In this document: in pieces, positions 22,549-34,745 of the stretch
How positions within the stretch are numbered: the stretch's first letter is position 1
How the letters are laid out: every line of letters begins with the position of its first letter
NCBI GenBank assembly: GCA_003508835.1
Contig: PUFA01000006.1
Location: 124,001-188,000, forward strand
Origin: Eonycteris spelaea
Taxonomy: Eukaryota > Chordata > Mammalia > Chiroptera > Pteropodidae
Length of the DNA: 64,000 nt
Direction: 5' to 3'
Notes under the pieces: generated by a model
Seen by the model: the letters and a program-made list of their open reading frames with translations, nothing else
The model's database searches: none
Told to the model about the DNA's origin: nothing
Translations under genes and position numbers: made by a program

Positions 22549-24284
22549 TGGATGATTGCTCAACCCAGACCATCTGTATCTATGAGCATCCCTTGCACAA
22601 AGAGATCTAGCACTAGTGAACACATTGTGATTATGTCCCAGCCCCAAGAGTAGCTATTTTACTTGTTCTTATTTCAGAGGCTGCATGTGGAAAACAAAGC
22701 CCAGGGGCCATCAGAGCAGACAGCCAAGTTTATAAGCAGAAAGAACTGGGAGAATGAACAAACTTGGAGCAAGTCAATTATTTTAAAGAACCAGCCTGCC
22801 ACATCCAAGCTTTTGACTTTCAGGTCTCAACATTAACAAGGACCTCAGGTCTGTCCAGTCTCTAGTTTTCAACTGTGCTTCAAGAATTCCTAACAGTTCC
22901 TTAGAGGGGACTCTGGGAGCCTGGTCATTACCTCCAACTCAACGGGAGAAGCAGTGTTTCATTTACTGGGCTTCCATAAGCTGTCATTTGAAGAAACGGT
23001 TTCTAAGAAAGACTGAAAAAAGCCCTGGTCTAGTTTAACCTCCTACCCATCACAGCAGCCCTCTCTTCGAACCCCCAAGCTATCAGGCAATTGTTTGAAA
23101 ACTTCCAGGGCCTGAGAGCTGCCCACCTTGTTAACTGACCTGCACCAAGACAAGCTTTGAGTGATAGGAAGTTCTTCCCCACCCTGCACTGAAACCTATC
23201 ACCTCTCCCCTCACTGGGCTTTATTCTGCTCGCCACAGTTGGAGCGTCCCATAAAAGTCTGTTCACTTTCCTCCCTTGCAGCCTCTCCTGCTGATGTGTG
23301 AAGATAGTTCTCAAGTTGCATTGGCGTCTTTTGAGCAGATTAAACAACCTTCTGTCTTTCCTTATATGACCCAAAACCCCAGCTTCTGCTCCTGGACAAA
23401 TTAATTCACCAGAGTCTGCCTACCTGTTGGGGCCTGAAATTGAGCCTAAGATAGCCTGTGGGTGACCAGAGTGTATTTAGAATGGCAGTCTTTTGGGAGT
23501 TGGCATGGTCCACCCAGCAGTCATCTCCCTACACTGCCAGTCACTAAGGTCACCTTACTGACTCGTCCACCTTGACCTTTCCTCACTCTCACCCCTACTC
23601 CTACCTGAGCTGTCTTTTCATGATCTGCTGTCTAACACTTTTCCTACCTGGAATTCTTGACTTTTGGGCCTCTCTACATATTGTATTTTATTTCATCAGG
23701 CTGGGTTTAACCTAGTCTTCTCATCCTATCTTGACTTGAATCTTGACTCTATTGCCCAGAACTATGTCCCTCCCAATAGATGTGATACTTCTCTTGGTTT
23801 CCTTCTACATCTACCATGGCAGTAATCAGAGGTAGTGGTATTCCTCAAGCATTTCACTTACCATCACCCTCCTCCAAAAAAAAATCTTTGCCTTGGTTTG
23901 AAATATCGCTACTGGGTCATGTTTGACTTTTGGTCCAATGCATGTGATCCCCAGATCACTTTTGTTATTATTATTGTTTCTGCATTCGTAATATGACATG
24001 AATCTTACCTTGCATTTTTATTTCTTCAACCCACATTTATTATTTCATTTTCCCTTGCCTCTGGTCAGGTGGGAAGTAGCTGACAGATTTTATATTTTAA
24101 CACTGATTTCACAGGGGAAGAGGGATATTGCTGAGCCTCACTTGGTGCAGACTCCCAATAGCCTCTCTGAGATGTGTGCTTCCACTACCAAAGTTTCTTC
24201 CATTTAATATTTTCCAACAATACTGTGAGAATAATATCACTTTCATTTTACAAAGGAGGATACTGGGGAAACAGCTTTGTAGGT

Positions 24285-24482
24285 GCTAAGAGTAAGGTTT
24301 AAATTAGAATCCCAGCTCTGCCTTTGGGCAAGTTACTCAGTCCCTCTGAGCATTTGTGTTCTCATTTGTAAATAGAAAAATAATAGTCCTATCTCAAAAG
24401 TTAAAAAAAGGATTAAGTGGTATAGTTTATGTAGAGTGCTTAGCACTATGTTTCACGCATGATAAAAGCACAAAACGGTAAT
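24285..24482 (+). repeat. MIR SINE
   Basis: MIR: aatcccagctctgcctttgg, gcaagttactcagtccctct and tagagtgcttagcactatgt. Confidence 0.75.
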
Positions 24483-25044
24483 GCTAGAGTAATTACTTTT
24501 TTAAGGCACAGTCCTTCGAGAGTGGATGGAACGTTCTGCTTTTGGAAAAGAGATCTACTTCTGGAACATAGACCTTCTACTTGTAGCACGCAAGCTTCTA
24601 TTGTGCTCTTTTTCCTGCACTACGTTGCCATTTTCTGAAATTCGTTACCAAGAATTAGAAGAGGTTTGAGCAATAGTCATCATACCAGAGAGTTTGGGCA
24701 CCAGGCATTTGGGAATCTCAAGACCAGATTCTCCGACCGGTGGGTAGGAGTAAAGAGTGGAAGGTTGGATTAAGCCCAGACCAGAGCATACAGGTTGGAG
24801 TGAGCACTGTCTCTCACCCTGGGCAAGGGAGGGAGGAGTGAGGGCACGCGATTAGGCTCCTGACATCTGGGGTCAGGGGCCAGGTGACGTTTGGAATTTC
24901 AAACCAAGGTACAGTTCTACCTGATTATTTGTGGATGGCTTATCTGAGACCAAGTTACTCCTGATTACAGACCTCTGCTTATTTAATTCTTTGTCAACTC
25001 ATTAAACAGAACAGTTACAGCTTAGAAAGACTAAAGCCTATTTT

Positions 25045-25205
25045 CCCACCAGGTTAGACATCAGAAGCACCTGAAGTGCTTGTCAAAGATGTAATTCTTG
25101 GGCCCCAACACTGAAATGTGAGTTCTTTTGGTCTAGGATGGGCCTGGGAAACTATTTATTTAAAATATATATATATTTCTGAGATTCAGTCTGGTTTGGA
25201 ACCCC
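25045..25205 (+). repeat. MER5A-type fragment
   Basis: Contains catcagaagcacctgaagtg, cttgtcaaagatgtaattct and tgggccccaacactgaaatg, followed by a short TA-rich run. Partial copy of the MER5 MITE. Confidence 0.55.
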
Positions 25206-26364
25206 TGCAATAAGTTAGTGATTTTACAACTAAAGAAAAAGGCCTCAAACCAGGTGAAATGACTTTGCCAATGTCACACAGGATGTTGGTAGCAATATTA
25301 CTTCTACCTCTTTGTTACAAATTTTCTCTGCACTTTGGTCCCAGGCACCCCAACTGGAAAATATCTGAAAGCAAGGATTTTTAATTATCGTCTGCTTCTA
25401 GGAAGATTTCTGGGCTGCAACTAGCTTGTTTCTAGCATATCTTTGGTGAGGACTAGGAGGGGCAAGAGAGGAAAGCAGAGGCATTCCCAGACTCTTGGAG
25501 TCCAGATGGCTTCCTTGTTTGATTGCGAGAGCTGAGAATTCCCCAGGCTCATGACTTCTGAAGCCAAATTCTGGATTAGCTGTTGCACTGGATTATCTGT
25601 GCCTGGCCCCCGCAGCTGCCTAGAGAATTGTGTGTCGCTTGTGTAGCTGAAGCTCTCCACTCTTTTTGTGGGGAAGAAAAGGAGACAATGTCTGGAGAGC
25701 CAGTCAGGCAGCAGGTGGGGGGATGGATGGGAACTCAGCTAAAGAGCTTGGCTGGGAGACACCCCCTATTGGTGCTCGGATTGCTTGGTGGAAGTTTTTC
25801 TCCTGTCTCAGTTTGTCTTAGAGCCAGCAGTCTGCACTATGTCCTCTGGACATCCTATGGAGAAGGAATTGCTATCAAGGACAGAGAAGCTCTGGGTAAC
25901 TCAGTGTTGGTCTACCATGTGCCTTCTTCTCAGAGTGACTACTCTAGAAACCAAGTGACCCTCAGATAACCTTCTCCTCTCTATACTCAGTCTCTTTCTT
26001 TTTCTTTCTCTTCTTCTATGCTCAGCTCACACTAAGTGACTTTCTCTCTTGGGTGCTATTTGTACAAGGTATGGAATATGACCTGCCCAAGCAGATTTCA
26101 CAAGGGTACTGAAAAAGTGGAAGAACTCTGGGTGGTGTCAAGGTTACTGAGGCTAGTCAGTGAACTTAATGCTGTTAATTGCTTTAACATAGATCCAGGC
26201 ACAAATGTCTGTATTATCATCTACTTTCCCAGGAGAACATTTTTAGAAACATGTTTAGCCTTCTTTCAAACTGATTTGTTCTCCTTTCCCTAATTTACTG
26301 GGTGGGTCATATGAGACAGTTCTTAAACAGCACATCTCGAAACACTCAAGCAATGTAGGGTGGG

Positions 26365-26525
26365 GGTGGACCTATGATTGGAGTTAGGAGGCCTGAGTTT
26401 GAGTCCCAGCTCTGTTACCTCAGCTATACCTCTTGGCCAACTCATTTCACCTTTTGAAGCCAATATCCACCTCCTAGGTTTGTTGCAGGGCTCAAAAATG
26501 ACCAAGTGGTGAAAGCATTTTGTAA
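26365..26525 (+). repeat. MIR SINE
   Basis: MIR: ctgagtttgagtcccagctc, tgttacctcagctatacctc and aggtttgttgcagggctcaa. Confidence 0.75.
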
Positions 26526-27733
26526 ACCAGAACGTTCCTTACAACTGTCAGCTGTTGCTACAGTGTCCCATGGGAAGGGGTAAAATAAACAAGAGCCCTC
26601 TTTTCAGGGTTTACAGTCCAAAGGGGAAGACAAAATCTCATGGGCTTAACCAAGGAACATATCTGCAAAGCACTAAGAGCTTTCTGTGTCAAGGGCTCCC
26701 CCCTGAGGAGGGTTGGTTCCAGGCAGCTGGTGTAATGCAGGAAGCCTTCCTGGAAGAGAAGAGCACCCCCTTAGTTCCCTTAGCCTTGGGCAAAGCTGTA
26801 CGCCTAGAGCTGCTTCTTGAAAAAGCCCCGAATGCAGCCCCAGGATGAAATGGATAACAAGTGCAGGAAGTTACAGGCTGTACTTACTGTGGAATCCAGA
26901 CTCCAGGGATACAGTGTGAATCCCCAAGAAGTAGAGGCCAACCACACCTGAATTGCTTCTTCCTGGCTATGGAGGACACAATTTTCCCACCACAGGACAT
27001 GAAGCCAAGATGAGACCTAGAGGTTCTTCCAGAAGAACTGCAGGGCAGGGTTTGGGGTGTCAGCCTAACATATCTAGTACCTTTTTCCCTCTTAGGCGAA
27101 CTGTCTTTTTCTCTTTCCTGTCCCTGCATCCCTCCCTCTGGAGAGAAAAACAAATTAGCTCTAGAAAGACAAACCTCCCTCCCTCTCAGGGTTGAAAAGA
27201 GGAGGAAATGAGAAACGCTTCTCAAGCACAGATACACAGAAGGCTTTATACCGTCTATGAAAGGTCTTTATTATCATTATTTATCTTCCGTCAGATCCTT
27301 TTGCTCCCTGTGCCTCAGTTTTGCCATGTACTCAGGAGATTAGACTAAGTGATAGCCAAGGACCCTTCCCCTGTAATAGTCACCCCTCCTGGCCTGTTCT
27401 TTAAAGATCTTCTGCAGCCTCAGCCTGGTGAGCTATGAAGTAGGACACCTGGGCCTGGTGGAAATTCCTCAAAGGTCTGAGATCATTGTCATCACCCACA
27501 AAGCAAGAGCAAAGTCTGCGCCGGGCCCAAGCATAGTACCTGACATCTAATGAGCTCTCAGTAAATACTACTGAATGAACAAATAATGAAACTAATGTGC
27601 TGTTTCCACCCTACCATGCTCTCTAAGATGGTAAAACTATACATATTTACCATTACTAGAAAACATAACCCTGGCCTTCTGGGAGGTCCCCATTTTTACT
27701 TCACCCCACAAGTAACGGGGAGCAGGAAAAGGT

Positions 27734-28073
27734 TGTCTTAGTCTATTCAGGTTGCTATAACACAATATCATAGACAGGGTGGCTTATAAACAATGGGAAT
27801 TTGTTTCTCACAGTTCTGGAGACTGGGAAGTCAAGATCAAGGCACCTGAAGATTCAGTGTCTGATAAAGACCTGCTTCCTGGTTCATAGATGGCCACGCT
27901 GTGTCCTCACATGGTAGAAGGGAAGGGAGCTAGCTCTCGTGTCTCTTTTATAAGAGAACTAATCCCATCACGAGGGTTCCACCCCATGACCTCATCGCTT
28001 CCCAAAGGCCCCACCCCCAAATACCATCGCACCAGAGATTAAATTTGTGGGAGGACACAAACATTCATCTACA
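27734..28073 (-). mobile_element. Solo LTR, ERVL-MaLR (MLT1/MST type), reverse
   Basis: A complete 340-bp LTR read on the minus strand, with TG and CA termini (tgtcttag at 27734 and tctaca at 28073 on the + strand). Inside are ggttgctataacacaatatc, ttctcacagttctggagact, atggccacgctgtgtcctca and cccatgacctcatcgcttcc. No internal retroviral sequence flanks it, so it is a solo LTR left by recombination. The intact ends suggest it is younger than most repeats here. Confidence 0.8.
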
Positions 28074-28439
28074 GAGATTCCCAAACCTTTGTCTTCTATA
28101 TAAAAGTCACTGGGGATCTTGCTAAACAGCAGCTTCCTGCACCTCTGCCCAGAGATCTTGAAACAAAGTCTCTGTAAGAGAGGACTTGCTTTTGTGTTTC
28201 CCTTTTTTTGTTTTACCATTTTTTAAACCTTTCATTGGTGAAATTTTCAAGCATATATGTATGAAAGGAGAATCCTATAGTAGAATGAACCTCAATACCT
28301 TCAGTCAACATAAAAAAGTTCCACCACATGACAATCTGGCTTCTTTTTAGAACACCCACCCCTGCTTTTCCCTCTAAATCCTGGACATCCATTTGTTTCA
28401 TCCATACATACTTCTACTTATATTATTAAAAGGCAAGTT

Positions 28440-28515
28440 ACTTTTTAAAAATAAAACCTTCCTAAATTAATTATTATAATAATTATTATTAATAATTAAT
28501 AATTATTAATAATAT
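28440..28515. repeat. A/T-rich TAA/TTA simple repeat
   Basis: Irregular runs of aataatta and ttattaataat from about 28463 to 28513. The tract is almost self-complementary. Confidence 0.8.
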
Positions 28516-29014
28516 TACCAAATGTACAGTCCATATCAAGTTTCCCCAAGTTTTCTTTCCAAGATGCGACAGGCCTGAAACCTGGAGAGGTGAAGGCTAC
28601 ACTTCCAACTCAAGGGTTGGTAGGGTGAGCGGAAGGGAAGAGAGGCCTTGGAGCACAGAACACTTGAGTCTGAATTCTCAGGGTCAAGAGGAAACCTGCT
28701 GCTCTTCAAGAGGACTTGAACACCCCTTGAAGCCCATGTCACGGGGGCCTGTGCCACCTTGCCCCTTGCACACCTCTACCCGCTCCCCTTGCCCCCACCC
28801 AGAAGTGAGACAGCCATCCAGGCTACATGGTTGGAAGCAGTCTGATGTGTCAAGTGTCCCCTCATATCATCCTGGCTCTCTGTTCCTGTATCTCTAGGAC
28901 CACAGGAACAAGTGTAATCCCTTCCCTACACAAATTCCTGCTGTGTGCTTGAAGGCAGCACACCCAAAAGACTGGCCACGGCCTTCAGTTGTTTACAAGG
29001 GCTATCACATCTGG

Positions 29015-29112
29015 TCCTCATCGCTCTTCTCTGTGAAAAAAAATTATTGTTGTTTCCATTTTACAGAAGGGGAAATAGGCTCAGAGAGAATTGCCTTGCC
29101 CACGGTCAAACG
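29015..29112 (-). repeat. MIR SINE fragment (reverse)
   Basis: Reverse MIR core: tccattttacagaaggggaa, ataggctcagagagaattgc and cttgcccacggtcaaac. Confidence 0.65.
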
Positions 29113-30219
29113 GGATTTTAATGTACATTCCTTTTCAACTTTGTCCTTTTCCAACTAAAGGAAGTTTAACCTTAATTCTTCTTACTGCAGTAAGGGTAGC
29201 CTTTGATTTTTCTTCACTGTACCAGGATGAAAGACAGTTCCTTCTGGGCAGGAAGAGGCAGAAGCTGAAAGAGAAACTTCTTCTTGGGAGATTAAGGAGA
29301 AGGTAGGTGCCATCAGGCTACAAAAGTTTCCAGAAGTCTGGTGGTGAGCTGGGGTGCTGCAGCTCATTCTGAGAGAAGCGTAGGGAAGTGGGAACTTTCC
29401 TGCTATCAGTCGAGTCACTGAACTCACAGGGGCAAGGGCAGGAAGCTGGTCCTGATAAGGCACTTGGAATGGTACAGCTGAGAGATGCTTTTGTGGTGCA
29501 GATGGGGAAAGCTGAGGTCCAAAGAGGGACAGAGGCTTTCCCCAAGACACGTGGCAGGGCAAGAGCTCAGTACCACTTGGAGCCACTGCCACTTGGAGCT
29601 CCCATCAAGGAGTCACGTTCCTGGATTGTGCAGTGAAGAAGGGTTTGTCCTCAACCGAGTCCTCAATGATCCCACCAAGCTTCAGAAACAGGTTATCATA
29701 GTGGTTATCACACAGGTTATTTGAGCCACTTATCACACTCAGTAGCAGGGAACAGTGTTTGTCCTGCATAGGCATGCAGTGCTGTTGGGTTACAGTGCGC
29801 CATCAGAGAGGACAAGAACAACCCAAGGTCTCACATCTGTTTCCTGGTAAAGCCAGGACCTATTCTCCCAGGTCTGGGTCTTCTCAGCCCCAGCAGAGCT
29901 TCCTGGAAGAACACAGTCTCTCTAGCCTAAAGCGAATGCCACAGGATGGGAGTACAGGTGGTTAAGGGATCTGGGCTAGCTCTGGCTTCTCCCAACCCTG
30001 TCATCTGGTATTGGGGCAGACACCCAGGGCTCTGTGGGTGAGCTGGGAACTTCTGAAGTTCCTTCCAAACGGATCAGCTATATTTCCCACGATGTAAGAT
30101 TCTGTGCTTTTCTCTCTTCATCAGGCAAACTCCTGCTCATTCCATAAAACCTAGTTCAAGGTACAGCAAATGACCATGTACAAAGCCACAGAGGGAGTCA
30201 CATCACATTCCAAAGAATC

Positions 30220-30395
30220 TTACAGACCATGATCTCCGACCACAATGCAATATAATTAGAAGTCAACAAGAAAATCATAAACCTCCCATAGGCTGAGAAA
30301 CTAAAAAGCACACTTCTAAATCATCCATGGGTTAAAGAGGAAATGACAATGAAATTATGAAATATTTAGAACTGAATGATAAGTAAAGAAAGCAC
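30220..30395 (+). repeat. L1 ORF2 fragment
   Basis: About 175 bp resembling the L1 endonuclease/RT linker DNA: ccacaatgcaatataattag, cacacttctaaatcatccat and gggttaaagaggaaatgaca. Isolated and inactive. Confidence 0.65.
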
Positions 30396-31839
30396 AAGCG
30401 GTTTCTGTTTTTTCTGTAAGCCCAAGCCCCTGAGCCCATGTGCCAAGTACCTTTCACTGTTCCCTAGATGCACTCTCCACCCTCCTCCACCCAGCTCCAG
30501 GCCCAAGAAAGTCTACCTCCATGTGCTGCATCAACAGTTTCCTCTCCTTGGCTTCAAGAGTAGGAGCTGGTCAATGGGGTAACCTGGCCAGAGATCAGCT
30601 GGAGGGATTCGAGGGAGGCCCCATTACAACCCCATTCCTTCACAGAATGATTGCTGTGGGCTAGATATGCCCTTCAAGCATAGGCCACAGCTCAGCTCAG
30701 ATCAGTAGGCCCCTCCTCATAGCTCCCACTTTGACCCCTCCCTCCCAACACCCCTTCAGCTAGGGGTGACAGCTTCAGCCTAGGCCATACATCAAAGGGC
30801 TGCTCTTGCTAGTCCTTTGGTAATATGCTCTCTGTGCGGTTGCCCTATACCCTCACTATACTTCTAAATAGTGACTTCTTTAAACTCTCCTCAAAGTGCC
30901 CAGTCCATAACCATGTTTCCACTTTTGGATGACTGAGCTCTGGTCTTGTGTTATCTCTATGTGTTGTGTCACCTGCTAACCTCAGCTGAGGTCAGGGACT
31001 GAGCCAGCTTCATCACCTGATGCCCTGCCCTCAGTGCACAGAATCATGCTTAATAAAGGGGGTTGATTAGGATATCAAACAAATGAAGGAATAGATTCGA
31101 ATTCCTTCTGTATATACTAGAATATGCAAATATTTATAGGAAATTTGGGGCAGAATTAAGACCCACACAGCAGGGGAAAAAAAGAGAACTTTAGACTGTG
31201 GCAAAAATAGGTGCTCAACAAAAGAAAGAATCCTCAGCTCTATGAACTGGGATTCTTCAGGATCCTGTGTGTTCTCATTGCCATCGAGCAAGAAGATCCA
31301 GACACAGGAGAGCCCAGTGAGCATCTGTGCCACTGTAAATGCCCTCCTCCAGCCCCCAGCACTACCCTACTGCTGCCTGCTCACTTCCCTCACCTCTCCA
31401 AGGTGACCTCTGCAGCTCATCTCTCTGCCTTGGCTCTCCTATCCTAGAAGGCCTCCAACCTTCCCTCCCTTCCCAGGATAGAACTAGCCACCTATTCCTT
31501 GAGCCTGGGGCCCACAATGTGCATTGGGTGCTGCTGTGGGATTTCTGTCTGTCATCAGAGGAGAAACCTGAGTAGAAAAGTAGGGAGAGAAGATGAGGTC
31601 TTGAAGGGTTTGGATTAGGTTGGAAAGAAGGAGCGAAAGAAGATATTTCAAAGTGGGAACCACTGGAACAAGTGTCTAGCAGCAGGAAATCGGGTGACTT
31701 TAAGTGAGGGGTGAGGAGAATCAGCCCAGTCTGAGCAAGGGCCCCAGCCCTGGTGAAGAAAGTGAAAGTCTGTGTCTGAGCACTCTTCAGGGCCAGTCTT
31801 CTAGTGCTGGGGTGAGGGACTCACTCATGAGTCCCAAGG

Positions 31840-32110
31840 CACTCATTCATGGGTATTAAGTACCTGCTGTGCGCCAGGCGCTCTGCCAGGAGCTAAGAAT
31901 GTGGAAGTGTATAGGGCAGACCTGATCCCTGATTGAGCTCAGGGACAAATGAGACACACATGATTCGGGGAGGAAAAAAAAAATCCATTATTTAGCAGCT
32001 CTTTTGTCTCTGCTCCAGAAGGAAGCTGAGCTTGTCCCCATTTTACAGTCGAGAAAGCTGAGGCTGCCTGCTTGGTAAAAGTCCAAGCAAACTCTGAGAA
32101 GGCCAGCTAG
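31840..32110 (-). repeat. L2-like and MIR remnants just upstream of the MOB3C island
   Basis: 31850-31935 has gtacctgctgtgcgccaggc, an L2-like module. 31995-32110 has ccattttacagtcgagaaag and ctgaggctgcctgcttggta, a reverse MIR. They end about 50 bp before the CpG island. Confidence 0.5.
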
Positions 32111-32149
32111 TCTTTTACTCAAGGGGAAGTTGGGAGAACAATATGGACA

Positions 32150-32560
32150 TTCCGGAAAGGCGACAGCGAGTGTGTCTGTGCATTCGGGGAGGGTGGGGGG
32201 GTCCCCATTCCCCGCCCCTTCCCCCGCCCCTTGGCCGCAGCGTGGCGAGCCCTGGAGGGCAGGGGCGGAGCTGGCGTCGCCTCAGGGGCGTGAAGGCGAC
32301 CGAGGCCCGGCAGGGCAGGCGGGCGGGCGGACAGGCGAGAGCACAGGCAGAGCGGAGGACCGGCAAAAGGAGGCGACCCAGGGCGCTGGGATGTGACCCG
32401 CGGCCAGACGAGGGCTCAGCGCTTACCCACCGAGGCAGACTCCCTGAGTGAGTGCCGCGCCCCACACGCCCCTGCCGCACAGACAGCCCAGGCTTCCAGG
32501 CTTGCTTCCACTTTCATTTTTTCAGCTGTCCCGGCGCGGCACAGTCCGGAGGCGACCTCT
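32150..32560 (+). promoter_or_regulatory. MOB3C: CpG island, probable MOB3C promoter
   Basis: Strongly G+C-rich with many CpG dinucleotides in contrast to its surroundings. Two GC-box (Sp1-type) sites ccccgcccctt lie at about 32211-32220 and 32223-32232, with no TATA box seen. An island 3.3 kb upstream of the MOB3C coding start on the same strand, with a donor at 32448, is best explained as its promoter. The transcription start is probably between about 32235 and 32330. Confidence 0.65.
32240..32447 (+). other. MOB3C: Probable MOB3C untranslated exon 1
   Basis: G+C-rich sequence downstream of the GC boxes ending at a strong donor, GTGAGT at 32448-32453. The start is arbitrary. Splicing would reach the exon with the MOB3C start codon. 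No long conserved frame is seen, which fits a 5' UTR exon. Confidence 0.45.
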
Positions 32561-33589
32561 GCCCGAAGGCAGGCTGGCCACAGTGTTTGGTTTGGGGTCC
32601 TAGGCTCAGAGCAGCTGAAGTGAGGTTTGGGGGATGGCAATGTTTGAGGGGGGTGTGTCTTCTTCGGGAGCGGAAATGTCAGGCCTGCTCTTCTGTGTCC
32701 TACAACAAACCGGTCTGTCATGGCAGCTGGGCTGGAGAAGTGTAGGGGGAGATGGCCAAGGGGAGGGCTTGGTGGCCGAGAGCTGCGAGGTAGGCACAGA
32801 CTCAGTGCAGAGCATGGAGGCCCCACCTTTACCTTTCTCTTGGATCTCTGCCCTGCCCTGAGGCACCCGGCAGGACGCACAGCCCTGGGCTGATTCTGGG
32901 TTCAAACTGGGACCAGCCCCTGCCCAAGATTCTGGGCCAGGCCTGGGGAATGGCAGGTGTGGCGCTGACAGGGGACTAAGTGTCAGAAACTGACAGGGCC
33001 ACTGTGTCGTCTTCACTTGGGAAGCCTAGACATCCACTCAGGTGTGAGCTATCTCTGGACGCTTTAGGAGTAAAGGGACACCCAAAGTTGGAAACAGGGG
33101 CCAAGAGGGGGAAATAAATGGCCATAATTCAGGGAGGGAACAAAGGTTCTGTGAGGGACAGAAACTCAGGAAGGGCATGGAAGTGGAAAGAGAAGAGAAA
33201 CAAGTGGCAGGATAGAAAGGCAACTATCGAACCCCACCCCAACCCTCTACCACCACTACTCGCAAGCTTACATTTTGTTAGGAAAAGACCCAGGCCTGGA
33301 AATTCTACAGCAGGAAGGTGGGACTCTAGCTCACTGGTCAAGACGCCCAGGTTGCTGTGCGGAATGTGGAGGTGGGGGAAGGGGGGGAGGGGGAGGCGCA
33401 GTGAGTTGGGGAACAGGAATTAGGTTGGTCTAATTGGTGGGAAGATGCTTCCCCTCTCCTTCCATCCCAACTTTCCCCTATCTCTACCAGCCCAGCTACC
33501 AGCCAGTACAGGAAGATGCTCCTTTACTCTTTTCGTGAGCTCAGCCTCATTTTATCGCAGTTCTCAGTTCTTCCATTGGAGATCCCCTG

Positions 33590-33728
33590 TCTTGTCTGTT
33601 ACTTGCTATGTGAACGCAGGCTCTTCCATGCCCCTTTCTCAGCCTGTTTCCCCATCTATATAAGAATTGGGTTAGTCCAGTTGATTTCTCAGAGCTATTT
33701 CAACCCTAAGATTCTTGATTCTAAACTT
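33590..33728 (+). repeat. MIR-family SINE (MIR3-like)
   Basis: Contains tgttacttgctatgtgaacg, cctgtttccccatctatata and atttcaaccctaagattctt, in the probable MOB3C first intron. Confidence 0.6.
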
Positions 33729-34539
33729 TCCTTAAAACTTGAGCATCAACTATGTGCCAGGCCCTGACCTAGGCTCGGGATAGGGTTGTGTGGGGACAGC
33801 AATGGCCAAAAAGTAGCCTCCACCCAAAGAGAAAGAAAGGAGGCTATGGGAGGAGATAGCATTCAACCTGATCAGGCAAAAGGACCAGTGTAAGAAAATA
33901 CATAGCGGCAGGAGAGTGGACAGTATGTTCAGGTATCATCAAGAAGCCCAGAGTGGTTGGTGTCAGGGAGTGGGCAGAAAAGGTAGGATGAGGTATTGAA
34001 TGCCAGGGTGAAGGTCTGTTGGTCACTCTCAGTAAAAGGGACTATGTGACGGTACAGGGCCCAGGAACCCCACCTAATTTCAATGTGATTTTGGAAGCAC
34101 CTGCCCCAAGCAGAGTTTAGAATGCAGGCAGCAAGTGAAGCATGGACTTCTCTTCCTCTTGGTCAGGAAGCTCAGGTCCCACACTGGGGTCTTCTTTGGT
34201 GAGAAGGTGAGTGGCAGGGAATGGATGAGATGACCTGCCATGTCATTGAGGGTTTTTTTTTCAAGAAGACAAGATTCTGCTGGGAGACCTGACCCTACTC
34301 TCCAAACTCCTCTCATTTTACTTGACTATCTCCTTCTTGGCCTGCCTGTTGTGGGTACAGGGAAGAACCCCTGTTCTAAACTTCCCCTCCACTAGCTTGA
34401 CTTTTGCTTGATGTGACACCTCCCCAACCTATACTTACTGTGCCTTTGGTTACACCCAATTGTCACCATGTTCGCATCCTCCTTCCCCACCCCTGTCCCA
34501 GCATTACTAGAGATATGAAAAGGAAAATCCTCTAGTGTC

Positions 34540-34745
34540 AGCTCTGCTGAGGTCAAGGCCAGGCTTTGTTTGTGACTATAGTCAAGCTTCAGTCTAAAGC
34601 TAGTCAGGACTCCCATTGATCAGGGTCAGAGCCAGGTCAAAGTTCAATCTGGAGCCTATATTCAGTCTTAGTGCTCAGTCTGCGGTCAGGGTCAGTGCTC
34701 AGTTTGTGGCTAAATTTCATTCTCAGCAGGTACCTGGGTCTGTAT
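34540..34745 (+). repeat. Degenerate ~24-bp tandem repeat (GCTCAGTCTGTGG-type)
   Basis: Imperfect tandem copies of a unit like gctcagtctgyggtcagggt: gcttcagtctaaagctagtc, gtgctcagtctgcggtcagg, gtcagtgctcagtttgtggc. The same motif family recurs at 43965-44165 in MKNK1 intron 1. Confidence 0.55.

Larger units (their letters stand above)
18490..32140. other. ATPAF1-MOB3C intergenic region
   Basis: About 13.6 kb with no gene that I can support. It holds MIR and L2 fragments, MER5-type transposons, one MaLR-type solo LTR, an L1 ORF2 scrap and an A/T-rich simple stretch, listed separately. Open frames of 60-136 codons occur on both strands but overlap repeats or lack any family resemblance, start context or splice support. 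Confidence 0.6.

Noticed and set aside
32416..32880. 154-codon minus-strand frame and several + frames in the 32-33 kb CpG island
   Set aside because: G+C-rich sequence has few stop codons. The translations are low-complexity Pro/Arg/Ser-rich with no recognisable domain, and the island is better explained as the MOB3C promoter.
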